From: CAVYOE01 sp963770155
GTDB taxonomy: Bacteria; Actinomycetota; Thermoleophilia; Solirubrobacterales; 70-9
Assembly (NCBI GenBank): GCA_963770155.1
Contig: CAVYOE010000001.1
Location: 1,984,001-2,048,000, forward strand
Length of the DNA stretch: 64,000 nucleotides
Direction: 5' to 3'
Below are positions 8,454 through 16,899 of the stretch, piece by piece. Position 1 is the first letter of the stretch. Each line of letters opens with the position of its first letter. The position numbers and the translations under genes are program-made. The notes under the pieces are model-generated. The model had not been told where the DNA came from, did no database searches, and was given only the letters and a program-made list of their open reading frames with translations.

Positions 8454-9104
8454 GTGCCCCCAACCGTTTACGCCGAGGCGCGTCGCGGCCTCCTGACCCG
8501 GATCGCGGATCCGGTCGCGTCCTGGACGCGCGAGCGCCGTCATCGCCTCTACACGGACGTTCTGGCGCCCGACGTGGACGACCGGATCCTCGACGTCGGC
8601 TGCGGGCCGGCGGGGACCGGCCTGGCGGCACTCGAGCCCGCCGCCGCGATCACCGGCGTCGACGAAGTGCCGCGGCCCGGATACGCGGAGGGGCGCCGCG
8701 AGTTCGTTCAGGCCGATGCCCGCGCCCTCCCGTTCGAGGACGGGAGCTTCGACATCGCCTACTCCAGCTCGGTCGTCGAGCACCTCGATCCCGTCGACCG
8801 CGAGCGCTTTGCCCACGAGCTGCGCCGGGTAGCCGGCCGCTACTACGTGCAGACCCCGAACCGCTGGTTCCCGGTCGAGCCCCATGTCCTGCTTCCCGGA
8901 TTCCAGTTCCTCCCACTCGCAGCCCGCCGGCGACTGTGGCCGCTCGGGGTCTCAAAGGACCCGTTCACAGACATCCGGCTGCTCGATTCCGACGAGCTTC
9001 GGGGGCTCTTCCCCGATGCCCTCATCTTCAGGGAGAAGTTCGGCGGCCTGACCAAGTCGCTGGTCGCGATCGGCCCACGCGACCGCCTGAAAACGCTGGA
9101 CTAA
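8454..9104 (+). CDS. SAM-dependent methyltransferase, class I
   Basis: A 216-residue enzyme. It has the SAM-binding motif I ILDVGCGPAGTG near residue 44, then VQADARALPFEDGSFDIAYSSSVVEHL, typical of the UbiE/Methyltransf_11 group. The C-terminal part (RRLWPLGVSKDPFTDIRLLDSDEL) is unlike small-molecule methyltransferases of known substrate. It reads away from the SDR gene and towards the glycan locus, so it could modify a glycan sugar. The substrate is not determinable. GTG start without a Shine-Dalgarno. Confidence 0.8.
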   Translation: MPPTVYAEARRGLLTRIADPVASWTRERRHRLYTDVLAPDVDDRILDVGCGPAGTGLAALEPAAAITGVDEVPRPGYAEGRREFVQADARALPFEDGSFDIAYSSSVVEHLDPVDRERFAHELRRVAGRYYVQTPNRWFPVEPHVLLPGFQFLPLAARRRLWPLGVSKDPFTDIRLLDSDELRGLFPDALIFREKFGGLTKSLVAIGPRDRLKTLD

Positions 9105-9340
9105 TGTTCAGGCGCGCAGGAGCCGATGCGAAATGAAGGATGTGGGGGAAACGGGGGTTTCTGGACCACCTGACCGACGCGGCACTGGCGCAGAAGCGCT
9201 ACGTTGGCCTGCAGCAGCTGAACGTCGCAGAGGGGTATCGCACGGAAGTGGCAGACGGTCCAGGAACAAATACGGCACCGGACGTGCCTAAGACCATCAG
9301 GGAAAACGCAGGCGGGCTTCGCGCGGCGGACACTCCCCCG
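9105..9340 (+). other. Intergenic/leader region before the initiating sugar transferase
   Basis: About 236 bp without a convincing gene. An open frame from an ATG at 9140 runs in phase into the downstream gene. Its third codon positions are rich in A and T (AAA, TTT, GTT, GCA, GGT, CCA, ACA, AAT), unlike the downstream coding sequence, so I read it as leader. GAAAC-GGGG-GTTTC at 9148-9161 can form a small hairpin. A TAATGT at 9102-9107 could be a -10 box. Confidence 0.35.
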
Positions 9341-10789
9341 ATGGACCGCGACATCCGCGCGCATCGTCCCCACCTGCTGGCAATGCTGGTCAATCGCGAC
9401 GCCTACCGCCGCGCGGCGCGACTGCTCGCGCTGGTTGCGATCGACATCGTCGGGATCTGCGCCGCAATCTTCTCGGCGCTCGCCCTGAAGGAGCTGATCC
9501 AGGGCGACTTCGAGCTCGCCGCAATCGCCCGCACCACCGCCGACTTCGCTCCCCTCGCCTGCACCGTCTCCGTGCTCCTGTTCGCGGGCCGCGGCCTCTA
9601 CGGCCGGCGTGAGACCCGCCCCGGATTCACCCAGCTGCTCGCCGCCCTGTTCCAGGCCGCCGTCATCTGCCTCATCTTCGGCCTCGTTTCGGGCGAGGAG
9701 TTCTCCAGCTACTACATCTTCTACGGCTCGTTCGCCTTTGCCGTCCTCTACCTGGGTACGGCGAGGCTCGCCTACGAGTCCACCACCCGGCGGATGCTGG
9801 TCTCGATGGGCTACCGCCGCCGCGCCGTCCTGGTCGGCACCGACGACCAGATCGAGCGTGTGGCGCAGGCGCTGAAGAAGGATGCCCGCTCCGAGTACGA
9901 GCCGGTCGGCTTCATCTCTCCGGAGCCCCGCGCCGAGAACGGCCTCAAGAGCCTCGGAACGCTCGACGACCTGCCCCGGCAGATCGCGGCCCAGCGGCTC
10001 GACGAGGTGATCATCGCCGACCCCGACTTCCCGCAAGAGAGAGCGGTCGAGCTGATCGACTACTGCCACGACCACGGCGTCACGGTCCGGATCGCCCCGT
10101 CCACGATGGAGGTCCTGGTCGAGCGCGCAGAGTTCGTCCCTGGCGAGGCGGTACCTCTGTTCGAGCTCCGTCCGCCGGTGTTCGAGGGACTCGACTACGC
10201 GCTCAAGCGCGCCTTCGACCTGCTCGTCGCCGGTGTCCTGCTGATGCTTGCCGCTCCGCTGATGGCTGTCACGGCGCTTCTGGTCAGGATGACCAGCCCC
10301 GGCCCGGTTCTCCACCGCGGCATGCGCCCAGGAATGGCCGAGCGGCCCTTCGCCTGCCTCAAGTTCCGGACCATGTACGAGGGCGCCGAGCAGGAGCAGG
10401 AGAACCTCGAGCCGTTGAACGAGAGCTCGGGCGCGATCTTCAAGCTCCGCGACGACCCGCGCGTCACCCCGGTCGGCCGCTTCCTGCGCCGCTTTTCGCT
10501 CGACGAGCTACCGCAGCTCGTCAACGTGCTGCGCGGCGAGATGAGCCTGGTCGGCCCGCGCCCGCTTCCGGTCCGCGATTTCAGCCGGCTCGAGCAGTGG
10601 CACCGCCGCCGCTACCTGGTGCTCCCCGGGATGACCGGCCTGTGGCAGGTCTCCGGACGCTCCGACCTCGGCTTCGACGATCTCGTCCGCCTCGACTTCC
10701 TCTACATCGAACGCTGGTCGCCGTTCCTCGACATGGCGATCCTGCTGAAGACGATCCCCGCGGTCCTGCGCAAGCGCGGCGCTTACTAA
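9341..10789 (+). CDS. Polyprenyl-phosphate sugar-1-phosphate transferase (exopolysaccharide initiating enzyme)
   Basis: About 482 residues. The N-terminal half has four hydrophobic helices and a CoA-binding-like Rossmann region (RRRAVLVGTDDQIERVAQAL). A further transmembrane segment (LLVAGVLLMLAAPLMAVTALL) precedes the catalytic bacterial sugar transferase domain, with CLKFRTMY, SLDELPQLVNVLRGEMSLVGPRPLP and PGMTGLWQVSGRSD. This family moves a sugar-1-phosphate from a UDP-sugar to undecaprenyl phosphate, the first step of glycan assembly. The ATG at 9341 is preferred over 9140 on codon bias. The last codons (RKRGAY) lie in a 19-bp sequence repeated at 11615-11633. Confidence 0.9.
   Translation: MDRDIRAHRPHLLAMLVNRDAYRRAARLLALVAIDIVGICAAIFSALALKELIQGDFELAAIARTTADFAPLACTVSVLLFAGRGLYGRRETRPGFTQLLAALFQAAVICLIFGLVSGEEFSSYYIFYGSFAFAVLYLGTARLAYESTTRRMLVSMGYRRRAVLVGTDDQIERVAQALKKDARSEYEPVGFISPEPRAENGLKSLGTLDDLPRQIAAQRLDEVIIADPDFPQERAVELIDYCHDHGVTVRIAPSTMEVLVERAEFVPGEAVPLFELRPPVFEGLDYALKRAFDLLVAGVLLMLAAPLMAVTALLVRMTSPGPVLHRGMRPGMAERPFACLKFRTMYEGAEQEQENLEPLNESSGAIFKLRDDPRVTPVGRFLRRFSLDELPQLVNVLRGEMSLVGPRPLPVRDFSRLEQWHRRRYLVLPGMTGLWQVSGRSDLGFDDLVRLDFLYIERWSPFLDMAILLKTIPAVLRKRGAY
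10769..10787 (+). repeat. 19-bp direct repeat, copy 1 (3' end of sugar transferase gene)
   Basis: CGCAAGCGCGGCGCTTACT is identical to 11615-11633. This copy encodes the last residues of the sugar transferase up to its stop codon. Confidence 0.85.
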
Positions 10790-10833
10790 GAGACCGTCAG
10801 ACGGACGCCGCTAGGCGCCGACGCGCGTTCGAA

Positions 10834-11544
10834 TCAGACCGGCAGCGAGCGTGCGCGCTTCTTGCACCGCTTCTTTTTCTTCCTGTTCTTGACCTTGGCG
10901 CACTTCTTCAGGGCCGCCGCGCGCCGGCCGGTGGGGCCGCTTGCGGGAGGTGCCGGCGGCGGAAACACGACAGTCCCGTCGAGCCGGAACCTCTGGTCGG
11001 GACCACCCGACGTTGTGCAGTCCCGGGCCCGTGGAAACCATCCGGTCAGGCCGGCCATGCAGCCTGCGGCGGGCGGGGGAGTACCCGACCAGGCAGCCAT
11101 GTTGCCCGAAACCACGCTGCGGTTCCCCCACAACCATCCATCGAGAGGTGACTGCACCGAGACCCAGTAGGTACCCGGGCTGAGTGAGACCGGGCTCCCG
11201 AGGTCGACCACTTCGGGAGCGTGGCTGAGGGCGACCACGTTCGGCCTGTCGGCCACTATCGCACCGGGGAGCTGCGCAGCATCGGTGTAGAAGCGGATGT
11301 TGAACGTCGCCGGCTCGGCCCCTCCGTCGGTGTCGGCACGCACCGTCTCGACGATCCAGCTCTGGCCGCTTGGCACGGTGAAGTCGTCCGCCGCCAAGCG
11401 ACCGCTGTTTACGGTGGATTCAGTCCCGTCCGGCGCTGCGTTGTTCTGCTGGTCGTGGAGGATCGCCGCATCGGCGGCGGCGGGCATCGCGAATGCGCTC
11501 AGTGCAGCGGTGATCGAGAACAGCAGGCGGCGACGTCGGAACAC
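10834..11544 (-). CDS. Secreted beta-sandwich protein with Lys/Arg-rich C-terminal tail
   Basis: A 236-residue exported protein. Its signal peptide is RRRRLLFSITAALSAFAMPAAADAA. The body (WIVETVRADTDGGAEPATFNIRFY, SLSPGTYWVSVQ) resembles the beta-sandwich ectodomains found in PEP-CTERM-like secreted proteins. Four Cys are present. The tail (KKCAKVKNRKKKKRCKKR) is of the same class as those at 1261-2049 and 28527-29468. The GTG start follows AGGGAG at about 8 nt. The gene lies between two copies of a 19-bp direct repeat, which suggests it was inserted behind the sugar transferase gene. Confidence 0.7.
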   Translation of the reverse strand: MFRRRRLLFSITAALSAFAMPAAADAAILHDQQNNAAPDGTESTVNSGRLAADDFTVPSGQSWIVETVRADTDGGAEPATFNIRFYTDAAQLPGAIVADRPNVVALSHAPEVVDLGSPVSLSPGTYWVSVQSPLDGWLWGNRSVVSGNMAAWSGTPPPAAGCMAGLTGWFPRARDCTTSGGPDQRFRLDGTVVFPPPAPPASGPTGRRAAALKKCAKVKNRKKKKRCKKRARSLPV

Positions 11545-11614
11545 TTGGCATCTCCCTGGCTTCGTGGACAGTCTGTCCCCCCACACGGTAGCGGAGGCGG
11601 CACCCGGTTCAACC

Positions 11615-11633
11615 CGCAAGCGCGGCGCTTACT
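11615..11633 (+). repeat. 19-bp direct repeat, copy 2
   Basis: Identical to 10769-10787. The next bases (GAG instead of AAG) keep a stop codon (TGA) in the equivalent frame, so it looks like a duplicated 3' gene end. It lies upstream of the secreted-protein gene and belongs to no gene. Confidence 0.85.
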
Positions 11634-11646
11634 GAGCCTCGTCGGG

Positions 11647-12060
11647 CTACTCCGATAGACCCGCGGCTTTGAGGCCCTCGGCCTTGTCGCGAAACCCGTC
11701 GACGCGGACAACGAGGTTGTCCCGGAATTCGTACAGGTCGGTGATCTGGGTGTTCAGCTCTGTCCCTTCCTTGTGGATGTGCCAGCGCTCGACCGCGAGC
11801 ACCCGCCCGTCATCCAGCTCGATGATCTTCTCCGGTTCCACGGCGTAGTCCTCCCAGCCGACCTCCTCGGCGAGGGCGACGATCTTCTCGAAGAACTCGC
11901 GGACTCCCTCCCGGCCGCGCTAGCTCGACTTCACGTCTCCAGCGACAACACCCGGACGCAGCTCGACTTCGGGGTGGTAGAGCTCGACCAGCGCGTCAAA
12001 GTCGCGCCTGTTGAAGGCGTCATGGGCCCGGCGCAGCAGCTCCACGTTTTCCTCCGGCAT
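11647..12060 (-). pseudogene. SnoaL-like (NTF2-fold) protein interrupted by an in-frame TAG
   Basis: The frame from the ATG at 12060 reads MPEENVELLRRAHDAFNRRDFDALVELYHPEVEL, the usual opening of SnoaL-like domains. At 11920-11922 a TAG replaces what is normally a Tyr or similar residue before RGREGVREFFEKIVAL. The frame then continues cleanly to LRAAGLSE-like residues and a TAG at 11647. One base change (TAC to TAG) explains it. Without the stop the protein would be 137 aa, normal for the family. These folds bind small hydrophobic ligands, and no substrate can be named. An intact relative is at 58636-59034. Confidence 0.8.
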
Positions 12061-12086
12061 CGCCGTACAGCGCGTCTGGTACCGGG

Positions 12087-12719
12087 TTAGCCGGTCACCG
12101 CCCAGCTTCCCCTTGCCTGGGAGGCGTTGCTGTTGCCCTCAATGTGGAGAAGCTTGAACCCACGCACACTGACTTTGCCGTCCCCGGGGCTGTTGACAAT
12201 GGTGCTCGTTTGGAGGTTGTACTCGAGCCCGTTTATGGCGGCCGTCGTAGGGTCGGTAAGAATCAATTTGTCTCCCGTCGTGTCGGCGCCTGAATTCGCC
12301 GCGACGTAGACGCACAGGTGACCTGAGATGGCGCTCGGTGCCACGGCCGATCCTGGGCATTCGGTAGTCGCAGGCCCACCGACCGGGACCACGTGGGGTG
12401 TCGGTCGCGATGCGAGCGTGTAGCCCTCGAACGACACCCCGTCGCCCGCAGATGCGAGATTGCCACCGGTCGTTTCAACCGGGGCCCAGACGCCCGTGAG
12501 AGTGGCACCGCTCGGAAGAACCCCGCCGGGCGTTCCAGTGGCGCCCGGGACGCCTGGGATCCCCTGTTGTCCTGGCGGTCCCTGCTTACCCGCCAGCTGC
12601 TTCGTAACTTCCCTCTTGATCAGCCTGTTCAGCGAAGGTCCGCCGAGGGCGGGACTGATCACCGTGGCAAAGATCGCCGCACCGAGAGCGGCAATGAGTG
12701 TGTTTCTCGAGAGCCTCAC
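12087..12719 (-). CDS. Secreted collagen-like protein
   Basis: A 210-residue exported protein. A signal peptide (LIAALGAAIFATVISPALG) is followed by a short basic helix. Next comes a collagen-like run of G-x-y triplets (GPPGQQGIPGVPGATGTPGG, about residues 48-67), then a beta-rich C-terminal domain with two Cys. Short collagen-like stalks ahead of a globular head are frequent in secreted proteins of this bacterial group. It is probably surface-exposed, with unknown function. The GTG start has GGAGGA about 6 nt upstream. Confidence 0.75.
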   Translation of the reverse strand: MRLSRNTLIAALGAAIFATVISPALGGPSLNRLIKREVTKQLAGKQGPPGQQGIPGVPGATGTPGGVLPSGATLTGVWAPVETTGGNLASAGDGVSFEGYTLASRPTPHVVPVGGPATTECPGSAVAPSAISGHLCVYVAANSGADTTGDKLILTDPTTAAINGLEYNLQTSTIVNSPGDGKVSVRGFKLLHIEGNSNASQARGSWAVTG

Positions 12720-12819
12720 TCCATCCTCCCTAAGAATCGAGTCATGTTGTCGCCTGCATCATGACTGTAGTTGATCCTGCCGCCTGCCACGCAAGGGAGT
12801 AGTGGTCGGGTGCAGGCCT

Positions 12820-12825
12820 TAGCCT
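12820..12825 (+). promoter_or_regulatory. Putative -10 hexamer (TAGCCT)
   Basis: TAGCCT ends 7 nt before the ATG at 12833. No Shine-Dalgarno is present. Confidence 0.5.
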
Positions 12826-12832
12826 CCCGCCG

Positions 12833-13924
12833 ATGAGCCTGTCCGTACTCGCGGTCGTGGGCGCGCGGCCGAACTTCGTCAAGATGGCGCCGCTGCTGGC
12901 CGCGCTCGAAGGGGAGGACGGGGTCGAGATCCGGGTTCTGCACACCGGCCAGCACTATGACCGGGCGCTCTCGGACGGGCTGATCGAGCGGCTGGAGATG
13001 CGACATCCGGACGCGAATCTCGGGGTCGGCTCCGGCACCCACGCCGAGCAGGGCGCGGCGGTGATGATCGGCGTCGAGAAGGAGCTGGCCGAGCGGCGTC
13101 CGGACGTGGCGATCGTCGCCGGCGACGTCAACTCGACCCTCGCCGCCGCGCTGGCAGCGGTCAAGGTGCACGTGCCGATCGCCCACGTCGAGTCCGGTCT
13201 GCGCTCGCGCGACTGGAGCATGCCCGAGGAGGTCAACCGCGTTCTCACCGATCGCGTCTCGGACCTTCTCCTCTGCACCAGTGCCGACGCGGTCGAGAAC
13301 CTCGCCGCCGAGGGAATCTCAGGCGACGGCGTGCAGCTGGTCGGCAACACGATGATCGACAGCCTCCGGCGCATTCTCGACGGCACCGACCGGGAGGCGG
13401 TCCTCTCCGCCCAGGATCTGGAGCGCCGCGAGTTCGCGCTGATCACGCTGCACCGCCCGGCGCTGGTGGACGACCCCGAGGAGCTCGGGCCGGTGATGGA
13501 GGTCCTGGGCGACCTCTCGCGCACCTTGCCGGTGGTCTTCCCGGCCCACCCGCGCACCTCCGAACGCCTGCGCGAGGCCGGGATCGAGCCGGGAGAAGCG
13601 GTGCGCCTGCTCGAGCCGCTCGAGTACCCCGAGTTCATCGCGCTCGAGGCCGAGGCGCGGCTGGTGGTCACCGACTCCGGCGGGGTCCAGGAGGAGACCT
13701 CGGTCCTCGGCGTCCCCTGCCTCACCTACCGCGACAGCACCGAGCGGCCGATCACGGTCGAGCTCGGCACGAACCGCCTCATCGGCAAGAACCCCGGGGC
13801 CCTCCGAAGCGCGGTTGCCGATCTGCTCTCGGGCGAGCCTCCCGAGACCCCGCCCCAGATCCCGCTGTGGGATGGTGCCGCCGGCCCGCGAGCGGCCACG
13901 GCCGTGCTGGAGCGCTACCGATGA
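12833..13924 (+). CDS. wecB: UDP-N-acetylglucosamine 2-epimerase (non-hydrolysing)
   Basis: A 363-residue cytoplasmic enzyme interconverting UDP-GlcNAc and UDP-ManNAc. The hallmarks are GARPNFVKMAPL at the N-terminus, HTGQHYD, HVESGLRS, the His in VVFPAHPRT, and VTDSGGVQEE with TYRDSTERP near the C-terminus. The length is that of the family. It would supply ManNAc for the WecG/TagA-type transferase encoded at 20619-21398. The start is supported by the -10 hexamer 7 nt upstream. A methyltransferase gene follows after 21 bp in the same direction. Confidence 0.93.
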   Translation: MSLSVLAVVGARPNFVKMAPLLAALEGEDGVEIRVLHTGQHYDRALSDGLIERLEMRHPDANLGVGSGTHAEQGAAVMIGVEKELAERRPDVAIVAGDVNSTLAAALAAVKVHVPIAHVESGLRSRDWSMPEEVNRVLTDRVSDLLLCTSADAVENLAAEGISGDGVQLVGNTMIDSLRRILDGTDREAVLSAQDLERREFALITLHRPALVDDPEELGPVMEVLGDLSRTLPVVFPAHPRTSERLREAGIEPGEAVRLLEPLEYPEFIALEAEARLVVTDSGGVQEETSVLGVPCLTYRDSTERPITVELGTNRLIGKNPGALRSAVADLLSGEPPETPPQIPLWDGAAGPRAATAVLERYR

Positions 13925-13945
13925 TGAGTCCCTGACGATGGGTCC

Positions 13946-14638
13946 GTGACCATGGACTTCGACGAGTTCGCCGACTCCTACAAGCGCAACGTCGAGGAGG
14001 CGATCGCCTTCTCCGGCGCGGACCACGACTTCTACCTGCGGATCAAGGCGGAGTTCGTGGTCGAGCTCGCCGAGCGCTACGGCGGCGATCCGGGCGCGCT
14101 CGACGTGCTCGACGTCGGCTGCGGCGTCGGGGAGACCCACCGATTCCTCGAGGACCGGTTCGGCAGCTTTCACGGCGTCGACATCGCCGAGGAATCGGTC
14201 GCCCGGGCCCGCGAGCGCCACCCGTGGGCCAGCTACCACATCAGCAAACCGCGGCAGCCGATGCCGTTCGAGGCCGGGAGCTTTGACCTGGCGTTCGCCG
14301 TCTGTGTCCTGCACCACGTCCCGCCCGAGGAATGGGAGGGGTTCGCAAAGGAGATGGGCCGCGTGGTTCGACCCGGCGGAATCGTCGCGATCTTCGAGCA
14401 CAACCCCTACAACCCGCTGACTCGCAAGGCGATCAACGCCTGCGAGTTCGACGAGGACGCCGTGCTGCTCTCGCGCGGACGCACCCGGGGGTTGCTGCGG
14501 GAGGCGGGACTCGAGCTGGTCGAGTCGCCGTACATCATCTTCTTCCCGCGGGAGGGGCCCGCGTTCCGTTCGATCGAGCGCGGGCTGCGCTGGCTGCCGC
14601 TCGGGGCGCAGTACTACGTCGCGTCGCGCAAGGGCTGA
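13946..14638 (+). CDS. SAM-dependent methyltransferase
   Basis: A 230-residue class I methyltransferase with LDVLDVGCGVGETHRFL (motif I), HGVDIAEESV (motif II) and FDLAFAVCVLHHVPPEEW. It is probably co-transcribed with the epimerase gene, so it may methylate a glycan sugar. The target is unknown. An ATG at 13952 is an alternative start. Its last 25 bp overlap the convergent flippase-like gene. Confidence 0.83.
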   Translation: MTMDFDEFADSYKRNVEEAIAFSGADHDFYLRIKAEFVVELAERYGGDPGALDVLDVGCGVGETHRFLEDRFGSFHGVDIAEESVARARERHPWASYHISKPRQPMPFEAGSFDLAFAVCVLHHVPPEEWEGFAKEMGRVVRPGGIVAIFEHNPYNPLTRKAINACEFDEDAVLLSRGRTRGLLREAGLELVESPYIIFFPREGPAFRSIERGLRWLPLGAQYYVASRKG

Positions 14639-15642
14639 CCGGCTGACGCCGGCGCCAGCCTGCGGCCGAGCAGGTTGGCCGCGACCGCGTAGAGGATCTC
14701 GGCGACGATCGTCATCAGCCGCACCGCGATCGCCACCGCCGCCGCCAGGGCAAAGCCGCCGGGCAGCGCCGAATCGAGCGCCAGGGCGAAGGCGCCGTCG
14801 CGAACGCCGAGCCCGCCGGGGAAGACGACGGTGAGCACCGCGGCGCCGTAGCCCAGCGCGTTCGCCGCGGCCACCGCGGGCAGCTCCGAGAAGCTCAGAT
14901 CAAAGACGGTGCGCGCCGCGAAGAAGGCGCCCACCCCGAGCACCACCCAGACGAACAGGAAGTACGCCGTCAGCATCAGCACGTGCCGCATCGGCAGCAG
15001 CCGCTGCAGCGGCTCGCGGCCGAGCGCCGTCAGGGCCCGGTTCGAGAGCGGGCCGAAGATGCGGGGATGGAGCACGATCACCAACAGCGGCGCCAGGGCG
15101 AGGACCGCGATCCGCTCGGCCTCCCCGCCGAGCTTCTCGGCGCCGAGCAGGAGCCACGACCCCACGATCAGCGCGGACACCAGGAAGACCCCCTGCTCGT
15201 AGATGAGGCTCGCCATCGTCGTCCGCCGCGGCACCCCCTCACGCTCCGACAGCAACACCCGCCCGACCACGAGCAGGAGCGTCCCGGGGACGTAGCGCGC
15301 CATCAACGACTGCGCCCAGATCGCCTGTGCGCGCAGCGGCCGTAGCCAGTGCCCGAGCGCCCGCAACACCAGGTCCCAGCCGAACGCCGCCATGGCGTAG
15401 GGGATCGCGATCATCACCAGGGCAGGGAGGAGCCAAATCGGATTGAACTCGACGTCCTGCTCCTTGAGCTCATCCCACTGGGAGGCGACCGCGACCACGA
15501 GGAAGGCGAGCACCAGGGCGGCGAGTCCGAGCCGCAGCGCCGTCCGCACCCGGGGGCGCTCAGGCGTGCCTCCCCCGGCGCTGGCCGCCACCGAGCCGAT
15601 CCGATGCAGCAGCTTCTCCCTGTCTTGACTTTCGCTGCCCAC
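14614..15642 (-). CDS. YbhN/UPF0104-family (lysylphosphatidylglycerol synthase TM-like) membrane protein
   Basis: 342 residues with about eight hydrophobic helices after a 40-residue cytosolic lead. Family signs are ARYVPGTLLLVVGRVLL, TTMASLIYEQGVFLVSALIVG and VVFPGGLGVRDGAFALAL. Members include the transmembrane part of MprF and putative lipid or glycolipid flippases, and they often sit in glycan clusters. The GTG at 15642 is chosen because TAAGCT lies 7 nt upstream. Export of a lipid-linked intermediate is inference. Confidence 0.8.
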   Translation of the reverse strand: MGSESQDREKLLHRIGSVAASAGGGTPERPRVRTALRLGLAALVLAFLVVAVASQWDELKEQDVEFNPIWLLPALVMIAIPYAMAAFGWDLVLRALGHWLRPLRAQAIWAQSLMARYVPGTLLLVVGRVLLSEREGVPRRTTMASLIYEQGVFLVSALIVGSWLLLGAEKLGGEAERIAVLALAPLLVIVLHPRIFGPLSNRALTALGREPLQRLLPMRHVLMLTAYFLFVWVVLGVGAFFAARTVFDLSFSELPAVAAANALGYGAAVLTVVFPGGLGVRDGAFALALDSALPGGFALAAAVAIAVRLMTIVAEILYAVAANLLGRRLAPASAGQPLRDAT

Positions 15643-15667
15643 GGCGGCCAGCTTATTCTCGCCTTCT
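15643..15667. promoter_or_regulatory. 25-bp divergent promoter with overlapping -10 hexamers
   Basis: The forward hexamer TATTCT (15654-15659) ends 8 nt before the GTG at 15668. The reverse hexamer TAAGCT (15655 down to 15650) ends 7 nt before the GTG at 15642. They share the central TA at 15654-15655, so one TA serves both directions. Confidence 0.6.
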
Positions 15668-16899
15668 GTGAAACCTCGCCTCGCATACGTAATCGGCCGG
15701 TATCCGGCTGCATCCCATGCGTTCATCACGCGCGAGATCGACGCGCTCCGCGACCGGGGCGCCGACCTCGAGACGGTGACGATCAGGCCTCCACACGACG
15801 AGGAGGTACGCAGCGCCGAAGACCGCGCCGCCGCCGACTCGACCTACCGGGTGCTCCCGGCCGGGCCGCTGAAGCTGCTTGGAGCCCATGGTGCGGCGCT
15901 GCTGCGCCATCCGGGGGCTACTTCTCGACCCTCGCCTACGCGGTGCGCCTCGGCCGGGGCCCGCGCGGCGTGCTCTGGCAGCTCTTCTACTTCGCCGAGG
16001 CGATCGTCGTCTGGCGGCGCGTCCGCACCCTCGGCCTCTCTCACCTGCACACGCATTTCGCCGACACGGGCACCGACTCGGCGCTGCTTGCATCCCGGTT
16101 CGAGCCGGAATGGTCGTTCAGCATCACCGTGCACGGGCCCGACGAGTTCGCCGAGTCGGCGGGGAACCGCCTGGCCGAGAAGCTGCGCCGGGCCCGGCTC
16201 GTGGTGGTGATCAGCGAGGACGCGAAGCGAAAGGCCCGCGCGGCTCTCGACGGGGACGGGGAGGCCAGGATCGAGGTGGTCCGGCTCGGGATCGATCTCG
16301 AGCGCTTCGCGCCGGCTGGCGCTCCGGCTGCGAAAGATGATGACGCGGGGGGCGATCCGGTCGAGATCCTCTGCCTGGGGCGCCTGGTCGAGCGCAAGGG
16401 ACAGGCGGTGCTGCTCCGCGCTGTCGCCGCGCTTGACGGCCGCGGAGTCCCAGTGCGCCTGACCCTGGCGGGAGACGGGCCGGACCGGCCGGCGCTCGAG
16501 CAGCTGGCCGGCGAGCTCGGGATCGCGGGGTCGGTCACCTTCACCGGGGTCGTGAGCCAGGCCGAGGCGATCGAGCTCTATCGCCGCGCCGGAATCTTCT
16601 GCCTGGCGAGCTTCTCGGAGGGGCTGCCGGCCGTGCTGATGGAGGCGATGGCGTCTCAGGTCCCGGTGATCAGCACCCGGATCGACGGCATCCCGGAGCT
16701 CGTCGCCGACGGGGAAAACGGGCTCCTGGTCGATCCCGGCGATTCGGAAGCGCTGGGGGTCGCCCTCGAACGGCTGCTCACCGACCCGGACCTGCGGGCC
16801 CGGCTCGGGCAGGAGGGGCGGCGGACGATCGAGCGCGACTACGAACTGGGGCGGCAGGCCGACCGGATGCTGGAGTTGTTCACCGCGGAGCTCGGCTGA
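15668..16899 (+). pseudogene. GT4-family glycosyltransferase with a one-base deletion in a G run
   Basis: A retaining glycosyltransferase with the GT-B fold. The N-terminal part (LAYVIGRYPAASHAFITREI) is in one frame to about 15913. There, five G's in a row where six are expected shift the frame, and GGYFSTLAYAVRLG continues in another frame. The C-terminal part has the donor site and the E-x7-E motif (SEGLPAVLMEAM), with VERKGQAVLLRAV before it. Restoring one G gives about 410 aa. This is the typical site for a homopolymer read error, so the gene may be intact in the organism. Confidence 0.83.

Noticed and set aside
9140..9340. 67-residue N-terminal extension of the sugar transferase
   Set aside because: Third codon positions are AT-rich compared with the rest of the gene and no family resemblance is visible. 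Kept as leader.
10827..10834. TTCGAATC, resembling a tRNA T-loop, next to the 19-bp repeat
   Set aside because: The flanking 5-base arms do not pair and no anticodon arm or acceptor stem is found.
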